Shown here: piece after piece, positions 24,258-33,556 of the stretch | Numbering within the stretch: the first letter of the stretch is position 1 | Layout of the letters: each line of letters begins with the position of its first letter | DNA from: Chryseobacterium sp. RU37D | Lineage (GTDB): Bacteria > Bacteroidota > Bacteroidia > Flavobacteriales > Weeksellaceae | NCBI RefSeq assembly: GCF_900156075.1 | Contig: NZ_FTMM01000028.1 | Span: 1-37,073, forward strand | Length of the DNA stretch: 37,073 bases | Reading direction: 5' to 3' | Made by a program: the position numbers and the translations under genes | The notes under the pieces: model-generated | The model's database searches: none | The model's input: the letters and a program-made list of their open reading frames with translations, nothing else | What the model was told of the DNA's origin: nothing

Positions 24258-25107
24258 CAATTTAAAATGTTTAAAATTATGATACTATAAATCTAAAATC
24301 AAACTACATCCATAAAAATATTCTCAATAAAATTCTAACTCTTTAATGTGAAACAGAATATATTAGCATTTAATTTTATAAAAATAGAATGATTTGTTGC
24401 GGCAAAATTAGATATAAAGAACCCGAACCTTGTAGTCTAAGAACTACACGGCATACAATGAGAACTACGATGTAATAGGGAATAAACCTGGCTATAATAA
24501 ACCAAGTTATAAATAAAATAATTAAAAAATTTTCAAAAAAAACTTAATCCATTGTTTTACAACAAAATAAGTCAGAAGACATAATTACGCAATAATCAAA
24601 AAAATAAATCTTTTAATATTGAAATAATAATAAATGCATTATGTATAATTCACAAAAAAAAGAACTTAAAATAACTTTAATTAAGCATTTCACATCACTG
24701 TATATTTTTGATAAAACGAATGTAAATCATTTAAAAGTGACATAATGTACAATTTATCAAAAAAATATATAAAATAAAAACTACAAACAGTAGTCGTAGT
24801 ACTACATCTATTCTTGAGTATATAAGTGTGAACGGATGTGAATTATAAACTTATGATCTTTTTTCATCTAGAAATTTCAGCTATTTTTCTCCAAAAAAAT
24901 TTCTAATTTATTCACTTTACATTTTCTTATTTATTAATTAACCTCTTGCAATGAGTAAATAATTTTCTACCAAAAATAACTAAATAAATTAATTATTATT
25001 GAAATAGGTCAAGAAAATGACGGATAAAGATCTAATACTAAAATTTTTCATAATCTATTAATGCTAATGTTCTTATTACTTTTTAATATGCTTCTAAAAA
25101 TAAAAAA
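24258..25107. other. Long AT-rich non-coding region upstream of the surface-protein gene
   Basis: About 850 bases with no credible gene and an exceptionally high A+T content. It holds the candidate promoter and the GAACTAC repeats at 24403-24468. A further GTAGT/ACTAC cluster with the palindrome GTAGTACTAC lies at 24796-24805. The remainder (24500-25100) shows only A/T runs that I cannot interpret. Confidence 0.5.
24403..24468 (-). promoter_or_regulatory. Candidate activator-dependent promoter of the surface-protein gene
   Basis: Minus-strand TAATTTTG (24403-24410) fits the -7 consensus, but no TTG stands at -33. Instead GAACTAC repeats at 24441-24447 and 24462-24468 (21 bases apart, two helical turns) lie just upstream, with GTAGTC at 24432-24437. 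Direct repeats with this spacing are typical of LytTR-type activators; the link is inference. The leader would be about 145 bases. Confidence 0.45.
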
Positions 25108-25136
25108 GCAAACCCCTGTGAGATTATTGGGTTTGC
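25108..25136 (-). terminator. Terminator of the tRNA-Arg gene
   Basis: Perfect 8-bp arms GCAAACCC and GGGTTTGC with a 13-base loop; on the minus strand it is followed by TTTTTTATTT. It begins 8 bases past the tRNA 3' end. Confidence 0.85.
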
Positions 25137-25143
25137 CATTGTG

Positions 25144-25215
25144 TGACCGCAGAAGGATTCGAACCCTCACTGTCGGAGCCGAAATCCGAAGTTCTATCCA
25201 TTAAACTATGCAGCC
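25144..25215 (-). tRNA. tRNA-Arg, anticodon UCG
   Basis: A 72-base cloverleaf reads from GGCTGCA (acceptor 5') to TGCGGTC plus discriminator A. The anticodon stem TCGGA/TCCGA is perfect, with the loop TTTCGGC, giving anticodon UCG (plus-strand 25180-25182), which reads CGA and related CGN codons. The T arm GAGGG-TTCGAAT-CCTTC is standard. Two G-U pairs sit in the acceptor stem. CCA is not encoded. Confidence 0.93.
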
Positions 25216-25286
25216 GAATAGGTTTTAGTTTAGGCAATAAATTTTATGTAAAAGGTATCTTCAGCCTAAAAACTATCATTTAGTAC

Positions 25287-27047
25287 TTAAAAAGTAATCT
25301 TCACACCACCCAGAATCTGGGCTCCAAGAACTTTATATCCTTTGTATGTCTGATACTTTGAGCTTAAAAGATTATTCCCAAGCGCGAAAATACTGAAATT
25401 TTTGTGAATTTTATACTCTGCGGAAAGATTTAAATCTGCATACCCGCCAACTTTATCATTTTTATTTTCTGCAGACTGGTACATCATCGGACTTCCAACT
25501 CCCTCAATAGCAAATGAATTCGTTGTTCTGTCGCTTGCAAAAATCCCTTTGAAACCAAGCAATAATTTTTGATCAAGCATGGTATATTTTGCTCCTATAC
25601 TTGCTGTAAGTAGAGGAAAATTATAGATATTATCGTAGTTTTTCAGGTCAAATTTTGTGAATTTCACCTCTGTATCCAAAATTAATTTTGCCAATGGGAA
25701 ATACTGTAAACTTCCTTTGATATCACCCACATTTCCATCATCATAAATTGCTGAAAAAGTATTGGCATAATTATATGCAGAACGGTTAACCGAAGTATAA
25801 TCAAACAAATCGTTTGCTTTGAAGAACATAATATCTCTCATTTTACCATACCCTGCAGAAACATCATATTTAAACATTTCATCAATGTCGCCTCTCAAAC
25901 CTACATAAAAATGATATTTAGTTTCCGTTGGTTTTAAATACTGATCCGATAAAATAAACGGATTTTGCTGTAACAAATCTGCATAGGTATTGATTTTTAA
26001 GCCGCCATCTACCCCTCCGTAAAATTTGAATTCATTAGCTGCTGCCACCTGGAATTCTGCCTGCGGGAACCAATAAGTTTTGTTGTTCATCATTTGTTCA
26101 GCCATCAGGTTGTTCTGATTTTTAGCATTTAAAAATGAAAATGACGATCCAAGCATCAAATAAGACTCTCCTTTCCTGAAGGTCACTTTCGGACTCAGGC
26201 TTGTATTAACAAAGTTTGAAGTATTTTGATCTCTTATCGAAAATTCACTTTTCACAGCTTCCAAACCAACACCAAGATCAGCATTTAAATTAATACCTGA
26301 TTTTCCGATTTCAACAGCATGTTTAGATAAATTCGCTAAAATTGAAACCTGATTTTCCTGTGCATCAAAATGATCCTTCAAAAAAGAAGATTTCACCCTC
26401 ACATCATTTAAAATTTCATTTGAATAAAAATCATAATATCCATTTACCTTAAACTGGTTGACTCTCTGATCCAGATCCACATCACCAGGATTTAAAGCAT
26501 AAATACCATAATAATTATAACTATTTAACCCATATTCAGCATTCAAATTAAATTTTCCTTTATTTCCGTAAGAATTAAGAAAAGCACCTAAAGTTGTTGA
26601 GCTCTGTTTTGAATCCCATTCATACTCCTTTTTTAACCCCTGAGTTGAAAGGAAATGCGCATCCATCCCAACTTCAATTTTATTTTCCAACGTCTTTGAA
26701 ATGTTGGCATCACCCAGGATTTTTCCATAATTCCCCATTCCGAACTGGATATAATTATTCTGTGCTGAGCCTTCAAATTTTGGAGTCACATCCTGTCCCT
26801 GAATAGTTGAAGTTTTAAAATCAGAAACCGCCGGTACATCCGTAATATTGTATTGTACTGGGTTTTGAGACTTCTCCTCAGGTGGGTAATTTTTAATGGT
26901 TTCTACAGAAGTTTTCTTCTTTTCAATCTTCTTCACTTCCGGTTCCCTTTTCTTGTTAAGAATAAGTTTTTCTTCTTTGATCTGGGAAAACGCTACCGAC
27001 GAAAACCCTAAAAATATGATGGATAATAATTGAATTCTTTTGTTCAT
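25287..27047 (-). CDS. Outer-membrane beta-barrel protein, TonB-receptor-like without plug
   Basis: A 586-residue protein with a signal peptide ending VAFSQ (about residue 22). A charged linker (about 23-60, rich in Lys and Glu) leads into the barrel part, with alternating aromatic/hydrophobic strands from residue 90 onward, and the last residues ILGGVKITF end in Phe, as in barrel proteins recognised by the Bam machinery. It resembles the C-terminal barrel of TonB-dependent receptors, but no plug domain or TonB box is present in front. It follows the large TPR gene by 89 bases on the same strand, and the two probably form an operon. Substrate or partner unknown. Confidence 0.75.
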   Translation of the reverse strand: MNKRIQLLSIIFLGFSSVAFSQIKEEKLILNKKREPEVKKIEKKKTSVETIKNYPPEEKSQNPVQYNITDVPAVSDFKTSTIQGQDVTPKFEGSAQNNYIQFGMGNYGKILGDANISKTLENKIEVGMDAHFLSTQGLKKEYEWDSKQSSTTLGAFLNSYGNKGKFNLNAEYGLNSYNYYGIYALNPGDVDLDQRVNQFKVNGYYDFYSNEILNDVRVKSSFLKDHFDAQENQVSILANLSKHAVEIGKSGINLNADLGVGLEAVKSEFSIRDQNTSNFVNTSLSPKVTFRKGESYLMLGSSFSFLNAKNQNNLMAEQMMNNKTYWFPQAEFQVAAANEFKFYGGVDGGLKINTYADLLQQNPFILSDQYLKPTETKYHFYVGLRGDIDEMFKYDVSAGYGKMRDIMFFKANDLFDYTSVNRSAYNYANTFSAIYDDGNVGDIKGSLQYFPLAKLILDTEVKFTKFDLKNYDNIYNFPLLTASIGAKYTMLDQKLLLGFKGIFASDRTTNSFAIEGVGSPMMYQSAENKNDKVGGYADLNLSAEYKIHKNFSIFALGNNLLSSKYQTYKGYKVLGAQILGGVKITF

Positions 27048-27136
27048 TACTTTTTGTATTTAAGCATTTGTGTAAAAAATATTAATGATTTTCACTTCAT
27101 GAATACATTCTACGGGAATACATTAGTACATTTTTT

Positions 27137-30100
27137 TTACTTTTTAATCTGCTTTTTAACTTCTTTTGCTTCTGCTACAATTTCAGGGAAATCCTTGTAA
27201 TTTTCAATGATCTGATCACAGGTATAGCTCGCCTGGTAATTATCTTTTAGACCTACATAATTCTTCGCCATCAGCACTAGCGCTTTTGCACCCCAATATT
27301 CTTCGGAAGCATAATTGTTTGCAAGCTTAAAGATCGTTTCATTGGAAGATTTGAAGGCTTTTCCTTTATTTTGATAATACGCTTTTGCAAACAGTGCTTC
27401 TGCCGCCACCGATGTATTAGAAGACTTTTCGAGAGAAGCATAAGCTGCCTGTGCACCCTTATCTTTCCCTGAATTCATCAAGCTTCTGGCTTTAATGACC
27501 TTCGCTGTTTCTATGACTGCAGCAGAATTTTTGCTATTGGCAATTACTGCATCCGCCAGTTTTTCAGCTTCAGAGAAGTTCTTTTCATCGGCATACAGCT
27601 TCATCAATTCTACATTTGCATAATTTCTGACATTTACATTTGATGAATTTTTAATATTTTCAAGGTATTTTCTAGCCTCTTCATTATTACCCTGAGCAAT
27701 ATATATCTGAGCCACACGTGTTTGCGCGTCATCCTGATAATCATTCGGAACGTTGGCAACTTCCTGTAAAACCAATAATGCTTTGGTAGCATTTTTTGTC
27801 TGGTAATAGCTTTCCCCTAATTCATATTTAGCCTGATAAAGACCTTCGCCAGTCGGGTTTTGGGTTAAATATTTTTCGTAGTAAGAAATAGCATTTTTAT
27901 AATCTTTTTTCGTGAAATATTGTTTTGCGGTTGATAAATTGATTTCATCAATTTCCCTCGAGTCTATATTTACACCGATACTTCTTGCAAAAGTTTCATA
28001 TCCTGACACATCACCGTTTTTCGTAAAGACAGGTTTTGCAGCCTGAACGATTTTCTCTGCATATGCAGTATTTTTATACTGCTCACCCAGACTTCTTAAT
28101 TCGGAAAGTGCTTTATCATTTTGGTTCTGGTCGATATAATTTTGAGCCCTATAGATCAACGCATTAGCCACCAAATCTTTATCAGACGAAGTTTTTATAA
28201 CCTTGTTAAAGAAATCATTAGAATTGGCAAAATCATCCTGAGCCGCATAAGCTGCCCCTATTTCGTATTGGGCATCGTCATAATAATCAGAACCAGGATA
28301 TTTTAATAAAAGATTTTTAAGGTTGGTTATTTTGGACTGGGTATCTCCTTTAAATCCTAAAGCCATTGCCTTCTGATACAATGTGTAATCTGTCGCATCT
28401 TCGTTTTTATCATATATTGCTATAGCTTCGTTTAGGTTATTATTGGCATAATTAATATCTGCCAGACGAAGTTCCGCATCATTTTTAAACTCAGGTTTCG
28501 GGTTGGTTAAATATTGCTTAAAATAAGTTTCCGCCTGATCAAATTTTTTAGATTTAAAATAAGCATATCCTAAATCATAGGTTAACTGTTGCTTTTCAGG
28601 GAAGGTTTCGTTAAGCAGCTTTTCATAACGTACAATTGCTGAAGGATAATTTCCTTTTTGATAATAAACCTGCCCCAACCAATATAAAGCCCTGTTATTG
28701 AATTCTTTATTAATATTAAACCCTAAGCTTCTTAAGAAATATTGTTCTGCTTCATCATAATTTCCTTTGTTAAATTCTTCCGTTCCCAATAAATAAGAAA
28801 CCTCCTGGTCTACTTTGTCAATATCCGGGGAAGAATTTTTAAACCTGTCAATGGCATTTAATGTTTCTTTATAATTCCCTGAATATAAATAAGATTTCAC
28901 CAAAAGAGATCTCATTTCCGCTCCGTTGGCATCATTAGGGTTTTCGTCAATATAATTTTGGATTACCGTAGAAGCACTTTCAAAAGGGTTTCCGATGTCA
29001 TAGCTTAACTTAGCATATTGTTCATGCGCCAGTTTTTTAACCTTACGGTCATAATTCATCTGGTAAGACGAACGGAAAGCAGATAAAGCTTCCTGCTTTT
29101 TATTCACTGCAAGATACGCATTACCGAGCTGATAGTATGCATTTTGAGCCAAAGCAGAATTGCTGTTTAAAAGCTGGTTATAATAAGAAACCGCTTCATC
29201 ATATTTTTTAAGCTGAGCAGCTACAAACCCCATCTCATAAAGGTCATTTTCCGACGGATTTTGCTGAACATTTAAGTAATCTTTTAAGTGGGGATAAGCA
29301 GAAGTATAATCATTTTTCATGAAATAACTCTCCCCGATAATCTTGTGGACTTCAGCTTTATAAGCATCGGAAATATTATCGTTAAGCAAAGCATTTCCTT
29401 CTGTAATGGCCTTATCATAATCTTTATCATTATAATACATCTGAACATAATAAGGACGCACCAGTTTAGAATATTTCGGCTGGTCTTTCACAGAATCAAA
29501 ATACTGGAAAGCCTTGTCATTCTGCCGGTTTGAATAATATAAATGGCCCAGCATATAAGCAATATCCCCTTTTTGAGATTCATCGGCAGTTTTATAGGCC
29601 TCTTCCAATGCATCGGTAGCACCTTTGGAATCGCCCATCATGAATTTAACGTAACCTAATTTCAGGATATATTGTGTGTTTTCTTCTTTTGAAAGCTGAT
29701 ATTGATTAATTTTTTTTAAAGCTTCTAACGCTCTTTCGAAATCCTTTTTAGCAAGGTAATAATCAGCCAATGGAAGATTTGCCTGTGCAAAATAAGCAGA
29801 ATTCGGGTATTCTTTCATAAAGGCTGTTAGGCCTTCCTCAGCATGATTTTTTTGAAGGATCACCCCGATTACATTATCAAAAAACTGCGCTGCTTCCTTT
29901 CTGGAACGTGACAAATTTTCGTTGTAGAAATATTGTCTTGCATATTCATATTGGGAAGCGTTGTATATTTTAGTCTGGTAAAGATTTTCAGCCAGATTGA
30001 ATCTGTAGTTTTCTTTTTGTGTAAAGTACTGTGACTGTTGTGCATCGGAAATCCCAAAATAGAGCACCGCAGTCGCTAGAAGTATTTTTTTTGAGTTCAT
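27137..30100 (-). CDS. Large periplasmic tetratricopeptide-repeat protein
   Basis: A 987-residue protein with a signal peptide (MNSKKILLATAVLYFGISDAQ). Almost the whole mature part is built of TPR-like helix pairs, with repeats such as YNQLLNSNSALAQNAYYQLGNAYLA, AEQYFLRSL...ALYWLGQVYYQKGNYPSAI, TYDLGYAYFKSKKFDQAETYFKQYL and YDDAQYEIGAAYAAQDDFANS, well over twenty in all. No enzyme motif is present. Such proteins act as scaffolds for envelope assemblies. The gene is first in a likely operon with the plug-less barrel protein, so the two may act together at the outer membrane, which is inference. The 5' spacer to the divergent permease is about 250 bases. Confidence 0.85.
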   Translation of the reverse strand: MNSKKILLATAVLYFGISDAQQSQYFTQKENYRFNLAENLYQTKIYNASQYEYARQYFYNENLSRSRKEAAQFFDNVIGVILQKNHAEEGLTAFMKEYPNSAYFAQANLPLADYYLAKKDFERALEALKKINQYQLSKEENTQYILKLGYVKFMMGDSKGATDALEEAYKTADESQKGDIAYMLGHLYYSNRQNDKAFQYFDSVKDQPKYSKLVRPYYVQMYYNDKDYDKAITEGNALLNDNISDAYKAEVHKIIGESYFMKNDYTSAYPHLKDYLNVQQNPSENDLYEMGFVAAQLKKYDEAVSYYNQLLNSNSALAQNAYYQLGNAYLAVNKKQEALSAFRSSYQMNYDRKVKKLAHEQYAKLSYDIGNPFESASTVIQNYIDENPNDANGAEMRSLLVKSYLYSGNYKETLNAIDRFKNSSPDIDKVDQEVSYLLGTEEFNKGNYDEAEQYFLRSLGFNINKEFNNRALYWLGQVYYQKGNYPSAIVRYEKLLNETFPEKQQLTYDLGYAYFKSKKFDQAETYFKQYLTNPKPEFKNDAELRLADINYANNNLNEAIAIYDKNEDATDYTLYQKAMALGFKGDTQSKITNLKNLLLKYPGSDYYDDAQYEIGAAYAAQDDFANSNDFFNKVIKTSSDKDLVANALIYRAQNYIDQNQNDKALSELRSLGEQYKNTAYAEKIVQAAKPVFTKNGDVSGYETFARSIGVNIDSREIDEINLSTAKQYFTKKDYKNAISYYEKYLTQNPTGEGLYQAKYELGESYYQTKNATKALLVLQEVANVPNDYQDDAQTRVAQIYIAQGNNEEARKYLENIKNSSNVNVRNYANVELMKLYADEKNFSEAEKLADAVIANSKNSAAVIETAKVIKARSLMNSGKDKGAQAAYASLEKSSNTSVAAEALFAKAYYQNKGKAFKSSNETIFKLANNYASEEYWGAKALVLMAKNYVGLKDNYQASYTCDQIIENYKDFPEIVAEAKEVKKQIKK

Positions 30101-30316
30101 TAATTTAAAATTTTAAAATGTTTAGGCCTGAAAAATAACGGTCTTTTATTTTAAATTTAAAGTAGGTTTTATCCACAATTTACCAACGAAAATATTGAAA
30201 AGATATTGTATAAACAAACGTTTTAACATAATGTTAATTTGTGGATTACTTTTTAATACTTCTTAACTTTTTTATAAGAAATCTTAAGAAAATTTAAATT
30301 ATACCAGAGAAATAAT

Positions 30317-30324
30317 TACATTTG
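30317..30324 (+). promoter_or_regulatory. -7 box of the amino acid permease gene
   Basis: TACATTTG matches TAnnTTTG 27 bases before the ATG. No clear TTG stands at the -33 distance. Confidence 0.5.
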
Positions 30325-30351
30325 TTTTTTTCAAATCAAATATAGAATTGA

Positions 30352-32022
30352 ATGAGACAGCTTTTTAGAAGAAAAATCTATTCAGATTCAGATACATCCA
30401 CTAGCTTATTAAGAGTTTTAGGAGTTTGGGACATTGTGTTTTTTGGTATTGCAGCAATTATTGGTGCAGGAAGTTTCAGTAGTTTGGGAGAAGCTGTTTT
30501 CAGAGGGGGTCCCGGGGTGATTCTGTTATATTTGATCTGTGGGTTTGCCTGTGGGTTTACAGCCCTCTGCTATGCAGAATTTGCAAGCAGGATTCCTACT
30601 GCAGGTTCTGCTTATACTTATGCTTATGCCAGCTTTGGAGAATTAATCGCATGGGTTATTGGCTGGGCACTAATCATGGAATATTCTTTTGGAAATATTT
30701 ATGTGGCTTTTTCCTGGTCAGATTATTTCACAAGTTTTTTAGAACGTCTTGGAATGCACATTCCTGACTATTTAACCTGCAGTTATACAGAGGCTAAAAA
30801 AGCTTTCCTAAGTAATTCTGAGAATAAAGAATTGCTTAACGCTTGGAAAAATGCACCGTTAATAGGAAGCTTCAAATTCATTGTTGATATACCAGCTTTG
30901 GTTATCAATGGGTTAATTACCTGGTTATGTTATATTGGTGTAAAAGAAAGTAAAAACTTTAATAATGCTTTGGTTATCCTGAAACTGGCTGTAATTGTAT
31001 TGGTAATCCTTGTTGGTTTTGCTTATATAAATACTGATAACTGGACACCTGTTAACCCAGAGACAAAAGTCTCTTCATTCATGCCGAATGGTTTTGTAGG
31101 GGTAATGAGTGCTGTGTCCGGAGTTTTCTTTGCTTATATTGGGTTTGACGCTTTAAGCGTTTTGTCTGAAGAAACCAAAGAACCTCAAAAAACCCTGCCA
31201 AAGGGGATGATCATTTCTTTGGTGCTATGTACAGTTATCTATATTGCGTTAACCTTGGTGCTAACCGGAATGGTTGACTACAGAAAATTTGACGGAGTTG
31301 GAGATCCGCTTTCTTTTATTTTTGAAAAAGGAAATGCAAATGTTGCCTGGATGGAGCTTGTTGTTTCTTTTGTAGCTATTGTAGCGATTACAACGGTATT
31401 ATTAGTATTCCAAATGGGGCAGCCGAGAATATGGTATGCTATGAGCCGTGACGGGCTGATGCCACAGAAATTCCAGCAGGTGCACCCGAGGTATAAAACA
31501 CCTTCCTTTGCTACAATTATTACCGGTATTGTGGTAGGAGCTCCTATTTTATTTACGGATAAAACCTTTATTTTAGACTTTACCAGTATTGGGACTATTT
31601 TCGCATTTGTTTTGGTGTGTGCAGGGGTTTTAATGCTTCCTGCAAAAGAAAAATTAAAAGGCAGGTTTCACCTTCCGTATGTAAATGGTAAAATTATTTT
31701 TCCGGTGATTTTTTTTGGTGGGCTGATCGCTTTTTACATTCTGCAGCCAGAGTTTTTCCAAAACTTAATGGACTGGAAGAATCCAAATGAAGGGGAATTT
31801 AGAGCTTCTATATTTTTCTTTATTTTGATTAATGTGATTCTTTGTATTTTGGCTTTTATTAAAAACTTTTCATTAATTCCTTTAATCGGATTAAGTTCAT
31901 GCCTCTATCTTCTTACAGGAATGAGCCACGAAAACTGGTTCTGGTTCGGGCTTTGGTTTGCTATCGGATTGGTTATTTATTTCTGCTACGGACATAGAAA
32001 CAGTAAGCTCAGAAATATTTAA
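30352..32022 (+). CDS. APC-superfamily amino acid permease (cationic amino acid transporter type)
   Basis: A 556-residue inner-membrane transporter with about 13-14 hydrophobic segments. The first helix carries VWDIVFFGIAAIIGAGSFSSLG, the unwound GAG substrate-binding motif of APC transporters. The next contains GFTALCYAEFASRIPTAGSAYTYAYASFGELIAWVIGW, diagnostic for the CAT branch. An extra periplasmic insertion (residues about 130-175) contains two Cys-free charged stretches. Later segments FDALSVLSEETKEPQKTLPKG and QPRIWYAMSRDGLMP are also CAT signatures. It probably imports or exchanges amino acids with protons; the precise substrate cannot be deduced. Single gene divergent from the TPR gene. 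Confidence 0.92.
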   Translation: MRQLFRRKIYSDSDTSTSLLRVLGVWDIVFFGIAAIIGAGSFSSLGEAVFRGGPGVILLYLICGFACGFTALCYAEFASRIPTAGSAYTYAYASFGELIAWVIGWALIMEYSFGNIYVAFSWSDYFTSFLERLGMHIPDYLTCSYTEAKKAFLSNSENKELLNAWKNAPLIGSFKFIVDIPALVINGLITWLCYIGVKESKNFNNALVILKLAVIVLVILVGFAYINTDNWTPVNPETKVSSFMPNGFVGVMSAVSGVFFAYIGFDALSVLSEETKEPQKTLPKGMIISLVLCTVIYIALTLVLTGMVDYRKFDGVGDPLSFIFEKGNANVAWMELVVSFVAIVAITTVLLVFQMGQPRIWYAMSRDGLMPQKFQQVHPRYKTPSFATIITGIVVGAPILFTDKTFILDFTSIGTIFAFVLVCAGVLMLPAKEKLKGRFHLPYVNGKIIFPVIFFGGLIAFYILQPEFFQNLMDWKNPNEGEFRASIFFFILINVILCILAFIKNFSLIPLIGLSSCLYLLTGMSHENWFWFGLWFAIGLVIYFCYGHRNSKLRNI

Positions 32023-32154
32023 AATTAAAGGCAAAATCACAAATAACGAAAAGGCAGATTTACAAATTTATTTTTTGCTTTTGTCTTTTCCCATTTCGAT
32101 TTTAAAATTGGCGAACTTCTTGCTTAACTTTTTTAAACTTAAACTAAAAATACC

Positions 32155-32490
32155 ATGCCTGAAAAAATTAAAACCTTCAAAGAATTTTATCAGTTTTATC
32201 TAACCGAACACAGCAAAATGGGAACAAGAATTTTTCACTTTATCGGCACTTTGCTTGTTTTCATTGTTATAGGATATGTTATCAGCTCAGGCAAGGAAAG
32301 ATTCCTTTGGTATATCCCTATTTTCGGTTATGGTTTTGCTTGGTTTAGTCATGCCGTAATTGAAAAGAATAAGCCTGCAACCTTTAAATATCCACTTTGG
32401 TCTTTGATTTCGGATTTTCGTCTGTTTTTTGAATTGTTCACCGGAAAGCAGAAATTTTCAGGAATTCCAGAGAAAAAGACTTCGGAATAA
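32155..32490 (+). CDS. Mpo1-like (DUF962) membrane protein, short form
   Basis: A 111-residue protein. FKEFYQFYLTEHSKMGTRIFHFIGTLLVFIVIGYVI and IPIFGYGFAWFSHAVIEKNKPATFKYPLWSLISDFRLFFELFTGK match the DUF962 pattern, with His residues at the YLxEHxxxxxRxxHFIG block and SHxxIEKNKP. Two to three hydrophobic segments. The yeast relative Mpo1 is a dioxygenase of 2-hydroxy fatty acids and needs Fe2+ bound by such His residues; the function of bacterial members is unproven. The start at MPEKIK is preferred. It lies 132 bases downstream of the permease and may share its transcript. A longer relative is at 33.6 kb. Confidence 0.85.
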   Translation: MPEKIKTFKEFYQFYLTEHSKMGTRIFHFIGTLLVFIVIGYVISSGKERFLWYIPIFGYGFAWFSHAVIEKNKPATFKYPLWSLISDFRLFFELFTGKQKFSGIPEKKTSE

Positions 32491-32664
32491 TTTATTGAGC
32501 TTAACACTGAAATTCGGAAAACATTTTTGTTCAAAGCAAAAAGCGGGACCGTCTTTTTATTATGAAATTCCTTTACAAGCTGTATGACATTACTAAAACT
32601 GACAGCTAGTAAAATGGTTAGTATTAGAAAAGTGTCACACCGAACCTGTCGAAGCATTTCTATT

Positions 32665-33369
32665 TCATATTTTAGTCATTCTCGCTAAATAAGCATCTTC
32701 ATCCTGCAATACCTTTTCAATTTTAAAACCATTGTTTTCAGCAGCATTTTTCAAAGTATTAAAATCAAGATAAAGCCATTTTATTGGGTCTTCGGATTCT
32801 CCTTTGTAATGAACAATATAATCTAATTCACCATAGTACCCTTCTGCCGGAATATAAACTCCCCCATCTTCATCCTTATCATACATATACAAAATGTTTG
32901 TACTATCAATCAGGATCTGACCTTTCGGATTCAATAAAGAATACAATTTTTCGAGGTAGACATCAATAAGTGCTAGGCTTTGGAAAATACCCGTCCCATT
33001 CATTAATAAAAGGATCGTATCGAAAGTTTCTACTGAAAAATGAAGCATATTTTCAGCCACAGCTTTTTTAATGCCTCGTAATTTGCAAACTTCAATAGAT
33101 TTTTGGGAAATATCTAATGCAGTAACCTCAAGATTTTTTTCATCCTGAAGGTACAATGAATGCGACCCCGCACCAGATCCAATGTCTAAGATTTTTCCTT
33201 TTGATAATTTCAGTGCTTTTTGTTCGATATCATTCATATCTTCAAAATCACGGAAAAGATAATCTACTGGAAGTTCATCCAGCTCAGAAATTGACGTTTC
33301 AGTCTGCAGATCCTGTGGATTTTCATTGTGATAATAATCCCAGATAGCTCTGCCCATTAAGTCTTTCAT
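32665..33369 (-). CDS. Class I SAM-dependent methyltransferase
   Basis: A 234-residue methyltransferase. Motif I is KILDIGSGAGSHSLYL (about residues 59-74), motif II VTALDISQKSIEV, followed by FDTILLLMNGTGIFQ and the loop LNPKGQILIDSTNILYMYDKDEDGGVYIP. The substrate is unknown; the C-terminal half has many aromatic residues that could shape a small-molecule pocket. It lies between two DUF962 genes but on the opposite strand, with a -7 box of its own. Confidence 0.88.
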   Translation of the reverse strand: MKDLMGRAIWDYYHNENPQDLQTETSISELDELPVDYLFRDFEDMNDIEQKALKLSKGKILDIGSGAGSHSLYLQDEKNLEVTALDISQKSIEVCKLRGIKKAVAENMLHFSVETFDTILLLMNGTGIFQSLALIDVYLEKLYSLLNPKGQILIDSTNILYMYDKDEDGGVYIPAEGYYGELDYIVHYKGESEDPIKWLYLDFNTLKNAAENNGFKIEKVLQDEDAYLARMTKI

Positions 33370-33385
33370 TGTTTTTCTTAAAGTA

Positions 33386-33393
33386 CAAAGATA
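33386..33393 (-). promoter_or_regulatory. -7 box of the methyltransferase gene
   Basis: Minus-strand TATCTTTG matches TAnnTTTG 16 bases before the ATG. A -33 TTG at the proper distance is not seen. Confidence 0.45.
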
Positions 33394-33556
33394 GAGTTTT
33401 GTATTTTTAAGTCATTTTAAAATATTAAATTTTCTCTCGAAAATATTGTCCGGAAAAGATTCAACCTAGATTTTCTAGGGCAGGCATAAGGCAAATGCTA
33501 GCAATTTCTTGAGCAATTATAAAATTTTATTATTTTAGTATTTCAAATTGCTTGAT

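Noticed and set aside
24500..25100. A replication or attachment site in the AT-rich region
   Set aside because: Only A/T runs are present; there are no iterons, no integrase gene and no duplicated end of the adjacent tRNA gene.
25229..25270. A terminator for the barrel-protein gene formed by TTTAGGC and GCCTAAA
   Set aside because: The arms are only 7 bp with a 28-base loop and no T-tract directly after; too weak to list.
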